Assembly: GCA_945860375.1 (NCBI GenBank)
Contig: CAMAQR010000056.1
Location: 1 to 23,484 of the forward strand
Length of the DNA stretch: 23,484 nt
Reading direction: 5' to 3'
Source of the DNA: Pseudorhodobacter antarcticus
GTDB lineage: Bacteria; Pseudomonadota; Alphaproteobacteria; Rhodobacterales; Rhodobacteraceae
Below the pieces are notes generated by a model, which saw only the letters and a program-made list of their open reading frames with translations, was not told the DNA's origin and searched no databases. Both the position numbers and the translations under genes were made by a program. Positions 1 through 7,456 of the stretch are shown here, one piece after another. Every line of letters starts with the position of its first letter. Position 1 is the stretch's first letter.

Positions 1-123
1 CCCTGATGCCGTGGGCCCACATCCCGCCAGTCAAAGCATCATAATGAGCTCATCCGGGACTCCCCGACGAGCCCATCGGCCTAGGTCCAACTGCCAAAAC
101 CGCTGAATGCAACCGAAAATTCA

Positions 124-612
124 ATGGGCCGCAGACGCCGCTTACGTTACACCCATCGCGACGCCGAGGTGATCGCCGCCACCGTCGCAGGCATGCCCGA
201 CAGCTTGGGCGGCATCCGCATGGCGATCTCTGTGGCCGAACTTGCACGCGCGGGGATGACACCAGATTGGTTGCCAGGCGTGGTGCCGCGCTGTGTGCCT
301 GCGGAAACCAAAACCAATCAGCATGGCGAGAGGGCGTCCACCATTGTGGTTGGCACCGAACGCGTGCTGTCGCGTGGCAAGTGGCGCACGATCGAGGTTC
401 TGGCATGTCCAATCACATGGCGGCCGCATCCAGAGCAGATCGCCTCCGCCCGGCGCGGCTATGAGGACTGGTGGCAGGCGCTGGACTGGGTGCGGGATGG
501 GTTGATCGCGGGAGGGATGCTGCGGGAGGTTGAGGTGACGGCGGCAATGCCACGGACACAGCCATGGAACCGATCACTCCCGTTCTTGGCGCAGCCCACT
601 TTTCAACCCTGA
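124..612 (+). CDS. Hypothetical protein, probably phage-derived
   Basis: An ATG-started frame of 162 residues, with an in-frame stop at about 82-84 upstream, so the start is bounded. The product is soluble-looking, with no signal peptide or membrane segment. The middle (about residues 60-120) carries TNQHGERAS, VGTERV, SRGKWRTIEVLACP and WRPHPEQIASARRGYEDWW. This resembles small hypothetical proteins I associate with alphaproteobacterial prophages, but I cannot name a family. Codon usage looks natural and the minus-strand frames over it read as low-complexity shadows. It sits next to a dead transposase, so it may be a surviving piece of a prophage or island. Function unknown. Confidence 0.5.
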   Translation: MGRRRRLRYTHRDAEVIAATVAGMPDSLGGIRMAISVAELARAGMTPDWLPGVVPRCVPAETKTNQHGERASTIVVGTERVLSRGKWRTIEVLACPITWRPHPEQIASARRGYEDWWQALDWVRDGLIAGGMLREVEVTAAMPRTQPWNRSLPFLAQPTFQP

Positions 613-668
613 TTTGTGCAACTGTGCCCATTGCATCTGGCTCGGCATACTGAATAGCCCCTAGTTTG

Positions 669-870
669 CTAGACGCCCTGCAGTTTCAGTTTCTGCTGCT
701 GTTCGAAGGCGATCGGTGACAACATGCCATTCCTAACGTGTTTGTGCTGCGGGTTGTAGAAGAACTCGATGTAGTCGAACACGTCGCGCCGGGCCTCATC
801 GCGGGTTTTATACTTTCTGCGCCTGATACGCTCGCGTTTGAGCAGGTTGAAGAAGCTCTCCACCACTGCC
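669..870 (-). pseudogene. IS3-family transposase (OrfB) C-terminal fragment
   Basis: The minus-strand frame ending at the TAG at 669-671 encodes ESFFNLLKRERIRR, then YKTRDEARRDVFDYIEFFYN and a terminal NGMLSPIAFEQQQKLKLQGV. This is the classic C-terminal end of the DDE integrase domain of IS3-group transposases; the E of ESFF is the last residue of the DDE triad. Only about 65 residues remain of a protein normally near 270-300, so it cannot be active. Its upstream side is joined in frame to an IS481-type sequence at about 861-869. DNA just beyond the stop (about 648-672) may be the residue of the element's terminal inverted repeat, but no partner end is visible. Confidence 0.8.
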
Positions 871-1145
871 AGCAGGTCGTCGATCGACACCAGCAGCGTC
901 TTGCGCAGGACAACCTGCCACCGCCTCCTGCGCCGGGGTCAAGGTGGTCTGCAGTCGATGCGGCGTATGGCTGCGGTCATGTACGGTGTCGCGCGGTGCT
1001 TCCATTTGTATACGGTCTGCTCGGTAGTCCCGAACCGTTCCGCAAGAACCGAGGCAGGCTCGGCGCTGGCCTGGATCGCAGTCCGCACCTTTGGTGTCGT
1101 CGTCGCGTGGCTGTGAAGATGAATCAGCATGTCCGCACCCCGCAT
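861..1145 (-). pseudogene. IS481-type transposase N-terminal fragment, frameshifted
   Basis: Read on the minus strand from 1145, the frame gives MLIHLHSHATTTPKVRTAIQ and a helix-turn-helix (ASVLAERFGTTEQTVYKWKHR). This is typical of the N-terminal half of IS481-type transposases and integrase-core proteins. Near 1000 the homology moves to another frame (DTVHDRSHTPHRLQTTLTPA), consistent with an extra GC dinucleotide. Near 915 it returns to the first frame (LRKTLLVSIDDLLAVV), consistent with one extra base. The two shifts sum to three bases. The catalytic DDE half of this protein is absent, replaced at about 861-869 by an IS3-type C-terminus. Non-functional. Confidence 0.75.
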
Positions 1146-1517
1146 CGAGTGTTCCTCAAGATCGATCTTGCCATGAAAAACGCAGAGCGCCGAGAGCCTA
1201 TGTGATCATCCGGGATGGAATACCTAACCGCCAATTATGCAAACCCCAAAGTGGCAACATTTTACGCTGCCCTTTGGTCTACTTTTGCTTTGCCGTTGAC
1301 AGCAGGAAGCGGCGCGACAGGGCTCGAGCAAGAGTTCAACAGCTTGCATGCCCAGCGCGCGGCCTGCGAGTACCACCGCGGGGCGCGCCAGCGTCAGCGT
1401 CAGCGGCGGCGGCGGCGGCGGCGGCGGCGGCGTTTGACTGACCCACCCCGCCCCCCCTGGATTGTTGGTGACCCAAGCCAAGCCGCAACTGGAGGTGGCG
1501 GTGGACCAAGGCAGAGC
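1146..1517. other. Gene-free stretch between transposase relic and sulfotransferase
   Basis: I find no protein frame here that resembles a family. Frames crossing 1380-1432 are dominated by poly-Pro, poly-Arg or poly-Ala runs from a CGG tract and are not credible genes. The part at 1146-1260 probably includes the outer edge of the IS481-type element, but I cannot locate a terminal inverted repeat. Confidence 0.5.
1391..1432. repeat. CGG trinucleotide microsatellite
   Basis: About nine perfect CGG units (1404-1430) are preceded by a short imperfect GCGTCA repeat (1391-1403). The tract is non-coding by my reading, lying about 90 bp past the 3' end of the sulfotransferase gene. Such tracts change length by replication slippage and can fold into G-rich hairpins. 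Confidence 0.85.
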
Positions 1518-2300
1518 CTAGCACAGACCACGCCCGCGCAAGCGCGACACCCACGGCCAGGCGCTGCGGTTTTCTTCCCACGCCAGATAAAGCGCGCGCC
1601 AATCTGCGCTGACGCCATTTCTTTGTGGTTTCAAGGCGGGGCGCCAGTCGGGCCCCAATGTCGGCGTGCCCCCCACCAAACCACCCATCCGCGCCAACGC
1701 ATTGGGCAGATCGGCCATAACATCTTCATAAATCAGACGCAGGGGGGCAATGCCGCGTCGCGCAAAAAAGGCCTCCCAATAGGCATTTGCGGCGGTGATG
1801 CGGTCAATGGCTGCGCGAATCGCGCGCGCGTCAAACTGAACCGACCGCCCCGCAACTGCGTCGGTCGATCTGTACCGGCCCGTCTGGTGCGCCTTGACCA
1901 AGGAAATCGCCTGCGCCAACACATCGGCGCGCGTCAGATGCACGAAATGCAGATCGGGCAGCACTGCGGTCCAATCCAAATGGCGCATCACACGGACGCT
2001 ATGGGATGGAAACAGCTTTAGCGCGTAGGTACCGGTCTCGCAGGCCCCGTCACGCAAAACCCGGTAAATTTGTTCAACCGGATCAGCGGGATAGACAGGG
2101 TCGTCATACCGACGCCGCGCGGATTTATTAAAATATTCGGCCGGAACACCCAAACAATTCGTTGCGCGCATGGCGTCACAGAAAAGGTTACTGCCCGACC
2201 TCGGCGTCGTGCAAATTGCAATCCCATGCCCTGCCACCCTTGAACCACCTGTCCGTCGTTCGGAAAAATTCTTGCACACGTGCATCATTGAATACTTCAA
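1518..2300 (-). CDS. Stf0-type sulfotransferase
   Basis: The 260-residue product belongs to the Stf0 family (trehalose 2-sulfotransferase-like). These enzymes move sulfate from PAPS to a sugar or other small hydroxylated acceptor. The PAPS 5'-phosphosulfate-binding motif is clear at residues 28-38 (AICTTPRSGSN). It is followed by family-typical GVPAEYFN, YALKLFPSH, HLTRADVLAQAISLVKA and a late IYEDVMADLP stretch. Length matches the family, so the gene appears intact. The ATG at 2300 is used, with ATG codons a few residues in as alternatives. It is divergent from the amino-sugar operon at 2410 across about 110 bp of relatively AT-rich DNA, suggesting shared regulation and sulfation of the same glycan. 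The acceptor cannot be read from the sequence. Confidence 0.85.
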   Translation of the reverse strand: MKYSMMHVCKNFSERRTGGSRVAGHGIAICTTPRSGSNLFCDAMRATNCLGVPAEYFNKSARRRYDDPVYPADPVEQIYRVLRDGACETGTYALKLFPSHSVRVMRHLDWTAVLPDLHFVHLTRADVLAQAISLVKAHQTGRYRSTDAVAGRSVQFDARAIRAAIDRITAANAYWEAFFARRGIAPLRLIYEDVMADLPNALARMGGLVGGTPTLGPDWRPALKPQRNGVSADWRALYLAWEENRSAWPWVSRLRGRGLC

Positions 2301-2409
2301 TAAATAAAAATAGGCTCAATGTGTACATGCTGGAATATCGATTGTCCGCCCTAAGTAGAATGGCTGTATCTGTGCTGAAATGAGATGGTAAAATGAAATG
2401 TGAACTGAA
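2301..2409. promoter_or_regulatory. Divergent promoter region, sulfotransferase / amino-sugar operon
   Basis: This 109 bp gap separates two divergently oriented starts and is visibly more AT-rich than its surroundings, so both promoters should lie in it. I cannot assign convincing -35/-10 boxes. Upstream ATGs in the right-hand part are either out of frame with the aminotransferase or followed at once by a stop (the in-frame ATG at 2398 is followed by TGA). This leaves TTG at 2410 as that gene's start. Confidence 0.45.
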
Positions 2410-3558
2410 TTGAGCGACGTACCCTTTAGCCGCACCAACATCATTGGGTCTGAAATCGCGCGCATTGCCTCTGTGTTGGAACAAGGTGTCCTTTCCGGGC
2501 CCGGCGCACAAAGTGCAGCCTGCGAAAAGCTGATCTTGGCCACAACGGGTGGGCATTGGGCCGCCGTGGTACCGTCCTGCACCGCAGCCTTGGAAATGTC
2601 GGCCATTCTTTTGAATTTGGCCCCCGGGGATGAGGTGATCTTGCCATCCTTCACCTTTGTCTCCACCGCTACGGCCATTGTGTTGCGCGGGGCCTGCCCG
2701 GTGTTCGTGGATGTGGACCCCATCACCCAAAACATCTGCCCGCGCGCGGTAGAGGCGGCGGTCACACCGCGCACACGGGCGATTTTTGTCGTGCATTACG
2801 CCGGTGTCGTGGCCGACATGACCGCGTTGTGCGGTCTGGCGTGCCAGCATGGTCTGGCCATCGTAGAAGACGCGGCACAAGCCTATGGGGCGTCGCGCAG
2901 TGGGAAAATGGCGGGCAGTTTTGGCGCCACATCCGCGTTCAGTTTTCACGGCACGAAAAACATCAGCGCGGGCGAAGCCGGGGCTTTGGTCGTGAACGAT
3001 CCTGCCCTATCGGATCGCGCGGCGATTTTGCGCGAAAAGGGCACCGATCGAGGCCGGTTTCTACGCGGGGAGGTGGATGCCTATACATGGCAAGATCTGG
3101 GGTCTTCACAGATCATCAGCGAATTGACAGCTGCGTTTTTGTGCGCGCAGCTGGAACGGGTGGGCCAGATCCATGCTGCCCGTTTTGCATTGTGGAACCG
3201 CTACCACAGCGCGCTGCGCGGCGCTGAACAGGCAGGTCATTTCACCCTGCCCCACCCGCCCTTAGATGCAGATCACAACGCGCATATCTTTTTCCTGATG
3301 CTGCCCGATGAACAGACGCGACACGACCTGCAGGGCTGGCTGTCGCGCGCGGGAATCGCTGCGGTGTCGCATTATGTGCCCTTGCATTCGTCGCCCGCGG
3401 GCCTGCGCTTTGGCCGCAGTGTGGGTGATATGCGGGCCACGAACCGCGCCGCCCAGTGCCTTTTGCGCCTGCCCCTGTGGAATGGGCTTGAGGCGCATCA
3501 GGATCGCGTCATTTCGGCCGTGCAGGATTGGTGCGCCACGCGGCAGGCCGCCACATGA
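2410..3558 (+). CDS. DegT/DnrJ/EryC1/StrS-type sugar aminotransferase (WecE-like)
   Basis: The 382-residue product is a PLP-dependent nucleotide-sugar aminotransferase of the DegT family, closest in feel to WecE/RffA (dTDP-4-keto-6-deoxyglucose transaminase). Visible hallmarks are PFSRTNI at the N-terminus, CTAALEM near residue 57, GDEVILPSFTFVSTA at 73-87, VEDAAQAYG (Asp154, pyridine-nitrogen contact) and SFHGTKNISAGEAGAL with the Schiff-base lysine at about 183. Length fits the family. The start is TTG, because the only in-frame ATG upstream runs into TGA. It is first in a four-gene operon, and its TGA overlaps the next ATG. The adjacent NeuD/PglD-like acyltransferase suggests the pair makes an N-acylated 4-amino-4,6-dideoxy sugar. 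The exact sugar is inferred, not shown. Confidence 0.9.
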   Translation: MSDVPFSRTNIIGSEIARIASVLEQGVLSGPGAQSAACEKLILATTGGHWAAVVPSCTAALEMSAILLNLAPGDEVILPSFTFVSTATAIVLRGACPVFVDVDPITQNICPRAVEAAVTPRTRAIFVVHYAGVVADMTALCGLACQHGLAIVEDAAQAYGASRSGKMAGSFGATSAFSFHGTKNISAGEAGALVVNDPALSDRAAILREKGTDRGRFLRGEVDAYTWQDLGSSQIISELTAAFLCAQLERVGQIHAARFALWNRYHSALRGAEQAGHFTLPHPPLDADHNAHIFFLMLPDEQTRHDLQGWLSRAGIAAVSHYVPLHSSPAGLRFGRSVGDMRATNRAAQCLLRLPLWNGLEAHQDRVISAVQDWCATRQAAT

Positions 3559-4418
3559 CGGGCTTGCCGAAGACTGCCCCCAAGGGATTTATGATCAATC
3601 TGGCATTTACCGGCGCGGTGTCGGACAAGGCGCGCAATCCCGCCGTGCCATATTCCACCGCCGAAATTCTGGCAGACGCTCAGACCGCTGCTGCCCATGG
3701 CGTGGCAATGGGTCATTTTCACGTGCGCGATGATCAGGGGGCTTCCACCAATGACCCTGCGCGTTACGGCGAACTCTTTTCGGCGTTGCGTGGCTGCTCG
3801 CAGACGGAAAAGATGATCCTTGTCGCATCCACTAGCGGGCGGCACGGCCAAACCGTAGCCGAACGTCGCGCGGTTCTGGATTTGCCGTTGGACATCCGGC
3901 CTGACATGGCGTCCCTGACCCTGTCATCGTTGAATTTCGCGGGCGGTCCGTCCATCAACAGCCCCGATACAATCCGCGTTTTGGCCCGCGCGATGCAAGA
4001 TGCCGGTGTCAAACCCGAGCTTGAGGTTTTCGATCTGGGCATGGTCAATTTCCTGCACATCCTGATTGCCGAAGGGTTGGTGACACCGCCCTATTTCGTC
4101 AATGTCATTTTGGGCAATGTTGCGGGTGCACAAGCCGATGCGCTGTCTGTGGGCGCGATCATGGCCAGCCTGCCACAGGGGGCCATCGTCAGCCTTGGGG
4201 GCATTGGATCTGCGCAGGGGCGCGCGCATCTTTTGGCTCTGGCTTTGGCGCAGGGGCTGCGAACGGGGCTGGAAGATAACTTTCGCCTGCCTGGATCTCT
4301 CGCCTTGGCCAGTAACGGCCAAATGGCAGCCCACAGCGCTGAGTGCGCCCGTTTGGCAGGCCGCCCCTTGGCAGCTATAGTTGAAGCCCGTCAAGTTTTG
4401 GGGCTGCGCCCAAGATGA
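3555..4418 (+). CDS. BKACE (DUF849) beta-keto acid cleavage enzyme
   Basis: BKACE enzymes are zinc-dependent TIM-barrel proteins that condense a beta-keto acid with acetyl-CoA, giving acetoacetate and a new acyl-CoA. The characterised founder is 3-keto-5-aminohexanoate cleavage enzyme (Kce). Family marks: NLAFTGAVSDK and NPAVPYS at residues 14-33, the zinc-binding HxH in GHFHVRDD (54, 56), KPELEVFDLGMV near 155, and GLEDN followed by ASNGQM near the C-terminus. I choose the ATG at 3555, which overlaps the preceding TGA in an ATGA, over a TTG at 3528; this gives 287 residues. The setting is unusual: family members normally sit in amino-acid or carnitine catabolism, not in a glycan operon. It could supply an unusual acyl-CoA to the downstream acyltransferase (inference). 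Confidence 0.85.
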   Translation: MTGLPKTAPKGFMINLAFTGAVSDKARNPAVPYSTAEILADAQTAAAHGVAMGHFHVRDDQGASTNDPARYGELFSALRGCSQTEKMILVASTSGRHGQTVAERRAVLDLPLDIRPDMASLTLSSLNFAGGPSINSPDTIRVLARAMQDAGVKPELEVFDLGMVNFLHILIAEGLVTPPYFVNVILGNVAGAQADALSVGAIMASLPQGAIVSLGGIGSAQGRAHLLALALAQGLRTGLEDNFRLPGSLALASNGQMAAHSAECARLAGRPLAAIVEARQVLGLRPR

Positions 4419-5491
4419 CACTCCCCATTGCGCCACGCATCAGCTTGGTGATGCGTAAACCCGACCCCAAGAATGACCTGCCAAATTCGGTCGTAAACGG
4501 GTTGCGCCGCAATGGTCTGGACGCGCATGCCTATAACGATGGTGATCCAGCAGTTCTGCACGGGGATGTGGTGCTGCTGTTGGGCCAGCCCTCGGGGTGC
4601 AGGCGCACGATCGGGCAGATTGAACGCACCCACCCGCAGCACCGCCCCCGAGTGGGGGCTTGGTTGTTTGAACCCCTGCCCGCGCCGCAGATGACCCTGC
4701 CCTTGATGCGTATCGCCACATCCCTTAGCGCCCTGCGCACGGGGCGGACCTGGGCAAGGCCCTTTATGCGGGTGTTGTCCTTTCCGCTGGATTTCGGGCT
4801 GGCCCTGTATCTGCGGGCCGGAGTGGGCGCACATAGTTTGCGGTTTTTGATCGACAGCGGGGCCTTTGTCTTGCGCGGGCGGGATTTGGGCTGGCTGGAC
4901 GCGATCTTTGTCAGCACCGAACAAAAACGGTTACAGTTGGCCGCATGGGCGATCCCTTCGCAATTTCTGCCCATCGGCCAACAGCCCATCTTTGGACAGG
5001 ATCACGGGCGGCCCCGCGACATTGACGTGCTGTTTGTCGGATCGGTGAAAAACCGGCGGCGCAAAACTGCCTTGGCGCAGTTGACGGGCCAGTTGCGCGC
5101 GCTTGGGCTGACGGTGCATCAGCCCACATCGCCCCTGTGGGGGCCGGCGCGCACCGACATGGTGAACCGGGCCAAGATCGTGCTGCACATGCACCAATAT
5201 GTCTGGGACACGCCATGGATGCGCTGGTATCTGGCCACGGCGAATGGGGCCGTTGTGGCCAGCGAACCCCTGTCCGTGCCGCACCCGCTGCGCCCGGGCA
5301 TCGATTATCTGGAAGCCACGCCCCAGTTTGCCCGCGACATCGCCTACCTTGCCCAGAACGAAACCGCACGGGCCGCCATGCTGGCCGCCTGCCGCACCAC
5401 GATAGAGACCCATTTGCTGCAAACACACTCGATCGACGACCTATCCCATGCCCTGCGCGCACTGTGTGCCCCGTCAGGGGGCGTGCCATGA
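4415..5491 (+). CDS. Glycosyltransferase, GT-B-like
   Basis: The 358-residue soluble protein has an ATG inside an ATGA overlap with the BKACE gene. The C-terminal half has the look of GT-B group 1 glycosyltransferases: DIDVLFVGSVKNRRR (about 208-222), NRAKIVLHMHQYVWDTPWMRWYLA (about 251-274), GAVVASEPL (about 278-286), then PGIDYLEA. This is the donor-binding half seen in CgeB/DUF3880-like and other distant glycosyltransferases. The N-terminal half is less conserved and contains LLLGQPSG and VGAWLFEPLP. No signal peptide or convincing membrane helix is seen. The role is presumably transfer of the sugar made by the neighbouring aminotransferase and acyltransferase. Donor and acceptor are unknown. 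Confidence 0.7.
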   Translation: MTLPIAPRISLVMRKPDPKNDLPNSVVNGLRRNGLDAHAYNDGDPAVLHGDVVLLLGQPSGCRRTIGQIERTHPQHRPRVGAWLFEPLPAPQMTLPLMRIATSLSALRTGRTWARPFMRVLSFPLDFGLALYLRAGVGAHSLRFLIDSGAFVLRGRDLGWLDAIFVSTEQKRLQLAAWAIPSQFLPIGQQPIFGQDHGRPRDIDVLFVGSVKNRRRKTALAQLTGQLRALGLTVHQPTSPLWGPARTDMVNRAKIVLHMHQYVWDTPWMRWYLATANGAVVASEPLSVPHPLRPGIDYLEATPQFARDIAYLAQNETARAAMLAACRTTIETHLLQTHSIDDLSHALRALCAPSGGVP

Positions 5492-6126
5492 AACCTGTCC
5501 TGATCCTTGGGACCACCCCCTATGCGGCTGTGTTCATCGACAGTTTTGAGGGCACGCCCGGCCTTGAAATCGCAGGCTGTGTGGAAAACATCAACCCGGC
5601 CCGATGTGCGGATCAGATTTTGGGCCGCCCCATCTTTTGGTCCGATGCGATCGACGACATGGCCCACAGCCACGATCTGATCTGCGCCTTGGCCACGACA
5701 AAACGCGCGGCGTGGATTGAAAACATGGCGGGGCGCGGATTTGGCTTTGCCACCCTTGTACACAACAGTGCTGTTGTGTCGCGGCGCAGCACCCTGGGGG
5801 CGGGCGTCGCGATTGATGCGGGCGTGGTGTTGGCGGGCTTCACGGAAATTGAAGACCATGTTCGCATCGGGCGCCGGGCGTCCATCGGGCATCACAGCAC
5901 CATCGGGCGCTATGCCACCCTTCATCCCGGGGCCATCATTTCCGGCAACTGCCGCATCGGCGCGGGCGTCATCATTGGCAGTGGCGCAGTCTTGATAGAT
6001 GGGATCGCCATCGGCGCGGGCGCCGTGGTCGCCGCCGGGGCCATCGTAATCAAAGATGTTGAGGCGCAGGTGATGGTCGCGGGCAACCCCGCGCAGATTA
6101 AGCGGCCCGACTACGGCCCGAAATGA
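5488..6126 (+). CDS. NeuD/PglD-like sugar O/N-acyltransferase
   Basis: The 212-residue product has two parts. The N-terminal PglD-type nucleotide-sugar-binding domain (about 1-85) begins MKPVLILGTTPYAAVFIDS. A left-handed beta-helix with hexapeptide repeats follows (about 90-205: GAGVAIDAGVVL, IGRRASIGHHSTIGRYATL, GAIISGNCRIGAGVIIG, GAVVAAGAIVIKDV). Such enzymes acetylate sialic acid precursors or UDP-4-amino sugars using acetyl-CoA. A candidate catalytic histidine lies in IGHHSTIG. Longer in-frame readings from 5137 lie wholly inside the glycosyltransferase gene. The ATG at 5488 forms an ATGA with the upstream stop and is the natural start. The usual glycine-rich GxGGH turn at the N-terminus is replaced by GTTPYAA, so the donor or acceptor may differ from the prototypes. 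Last gene of the operon. Confidence 0.85.
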   Translation: MKPVLILGTTPYAAVFIDSFEGTPGLEIAGCVENINPARCADQILGRPIFWSDAIDDMAHSHDLICALATTKRAAWIENMAGRGFGFATLVHNSAVVSRRSTLGAGVAIDAGVVLAGFTEIEDHVRIGRRASIGHHSTIGRYATLHPGAIISGNCRIGAGVIIGSGAVLIDGIAIGAGAVVAAGAIVIKDVEAQVMVAGNPAQIKRPDYGPK

Positions 6127-6254
6127 TCCTGCGGCGGTAAGCGTAGGCATACGGTCAACGCCCCCCAACAGCGCTGGCACAATTGCTGTTTTGTTTTCCA
6201 CTGCGCCAAGTTTGGATTGGTTGATCACCGGCACGCCGAAAGGCAAGCCGCTAA

Positions 6255-6389
6255 GTTGCCTGCGGCATCGGCTTTCAGCGCGGCACCCATGTCAACTGGC
6301 AACTGGTGACCAATGACGGCACCGGCGCGCCGACCCTGACTTACATGGGCGTGCAATTTGCCATCGCCACGAGCGGGGTGCTGACCTAG
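6255..6389 (+). pseudogene. Phage tail/virion protein C-terminal fragment
   Basis: The frame open from about 6255 and closed by TAG at 6387-6389 reads CGIGFQRGTHVNWQLVTNDG, then a short proline-containing turn and MGVQFAIATSGVLT. The pattern GFQRGTxxNWQLVTNDGTGAPT...G..FAI resembles the ends of beta-rich tail or receptor-binding proteins in alphaproteobacterial prophages. No start codon or upstream homology remains, so only about 42 codons survive. Assignment is by pattern recognition and is tentative. Confidence 0.4.
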
Positions 6390-7094
6390 GCTCTGGACTT
6401 CGGTAACCGGGGCGTATCAGTCAAGGCTTTTTCGGCATACGACATCTGCCGCTGGGTGTGCGGTCTTCGTCGACTCTTCACTCTAAGCCATCCTGCTTTC
6501 ACGTGTGCCTTCGACTGAGGTCGACCCGGGTGCATGCTTCGGTCCGTGGTCGGCGCGGTGGCCGCCAACATGATGCTGGTTCAATGCAATTCCGACGTGC
6601 GCATCTCATTGGCGTGCTCGATGTGATCGGCAGCAGTCCTGAGCACGGCATCATCGGAACCGCGTCCCGTGGGGACCTCGAAGGCCCGCGATCAGGCGGG
6701 CAGCAGTCTGGAGCTTGCGTCTTCAGTCGGCATTTATCACCGGAGTATCGAAGCGGAAGTCGATGTCACCCAATCCTCCCGTCACCAACTTCCAGCGATA
6801 GCTCGTTTGCTACCTTCCAAGTGCAAACGTTTGATTTTGTTCGCATAATACTTCTAGATTCACACAATCCTTGTAGTGCATTCAATGTGTACCCGTGATG
6901 CGATGCAAGAGACGCAAGGCTTTGTGCTGAGGCAGTTTGACATCTTCTTTGTTCAGCGGGCTCGATCAGCAAAACTGTGCTCACTATGGCGCAGGGGTTA
7001 AATAGAATTACAGCTTGGCACGCCCCCCCCTGGCATGGTTCCTCCCCGGCCCTGTTTGTATGCGGGGGGGCGCAGCGCGTCATTTCGCTAGCGA

Positions 7095-7119
7095 CTGGCT
7101 TTTTCACCGGGGAAGCCAG
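7095..7119. repeat. Hairpin 1 of the GGAAGCCA repeat patch
   Basis: CTGGCTT (7095-7101) and AAGCCAG (7113-7119) form a perfect 7 bp stem around an 11-base loop. The right arm overlaps a GGAAGCCA repeat. A very similar hairpin recurs at 7196-7218. Confidence 0.6.
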
Positions 7120-7269
7120 GTGGAAGCCACCTGACCCGCGATCTTGGAAAAAGCGACTCGTTATCAAAGGCTTGCGGAATCACGATCAACGCGTGCTGGA
7201 TTCTTTTTCGGAATCCAGGGAATCCACTTTACGGAAGCCACCGAGCCGGAATCCACCGTGCGGAAGCCA
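7111..7269. repeat. Patch of seven GGAAKCCA direct repeats
   Basis: Copies of GGAAGCCA or GGAATCCA start at about 7111, 7122, 7210, 7219, 7233, 7248 and 7262, all on the plus strand. The last three are 14-15 bp apart, often within CGGAAKCCACCG. The patch ends about 190 bp before the truncated DUF1989 gene. Its function is unknown; it is too short and too irregular for a CRISPR array. Confidence 0.7.
7196..7218. repeat. Hairpin 2 of the GGAATCCA repeat patch
   Basis: CTGGATTC (7196-7203) and GAATCCAG (7211-7218) form a perfect 8 bp stem with a seven-base TTTTTCG loop. It has the same design as the hairpin at 7095-7119: CTGG arm, T-rich loop start, GGAAxCCAG arm. Confidence 0.65.
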
Positions 7270-7456
7270 GGGCAGTCGGGCGCGTGGCGTCCTTTGTCGA
7301 GACCGCACGTGGCTGCGGCAGCCGCCCGATAATCTGGGTCCAGAAGCCTGCCAGACGCGCGCCGAAGTGATCCGCCTTGACCACGCCGCCTCCACCGATG
7401 ACATCTTCGTCTGCAAAATGGACGCACTATCGCCCCAGCAGCAGAGGAACCACAAA

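Larger units (their letters stand above)
6127..7456. other. Long gene-poor scar region
   Basis: About 1.3 kb lacks an intact recognisable gene. It contains a short phage tail-like fragment (6255-6389), a repeat patch with two hairpins (7095-7269), and otherwise sequence whose six frames show no family I know. Frames of 60-150 codons exist on both strands but are compositionally unconvincing. The surroundings (dead transposase to the left, two truncated genes to the right) suggest repeated insertion and deletion. Confidence 0.6.

Noticed and set aside
1215..2021. Long plus-strand open frame and several frames rich in Pro, Arg or Ala
   Set aside because: They arise from reading the CGG tract in different frames and from the antisense of the sulfotransferase gene; no domain is recognisable.
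2188..2949. 253-codon minus-strand frame over the aminotransferase gene
   Set aside because: It is antisense to a well-supported DegT-type aminotransferase and shows no domain.
5137..5487. In-frame upstream extension of the NeuD/PglD-like gene
   Set aside because: It lies wholly inside the glycosyltransferase gene, is compositionally a shadow, and the ATGA start at 5488 fits the operon pattern.
7111..7269. Possible CRISPR array
   Set aside because: Repeat units are only 8 bp with 1-80 bp spacing, no unique spacers of uniform length, and no cas genes nearby.
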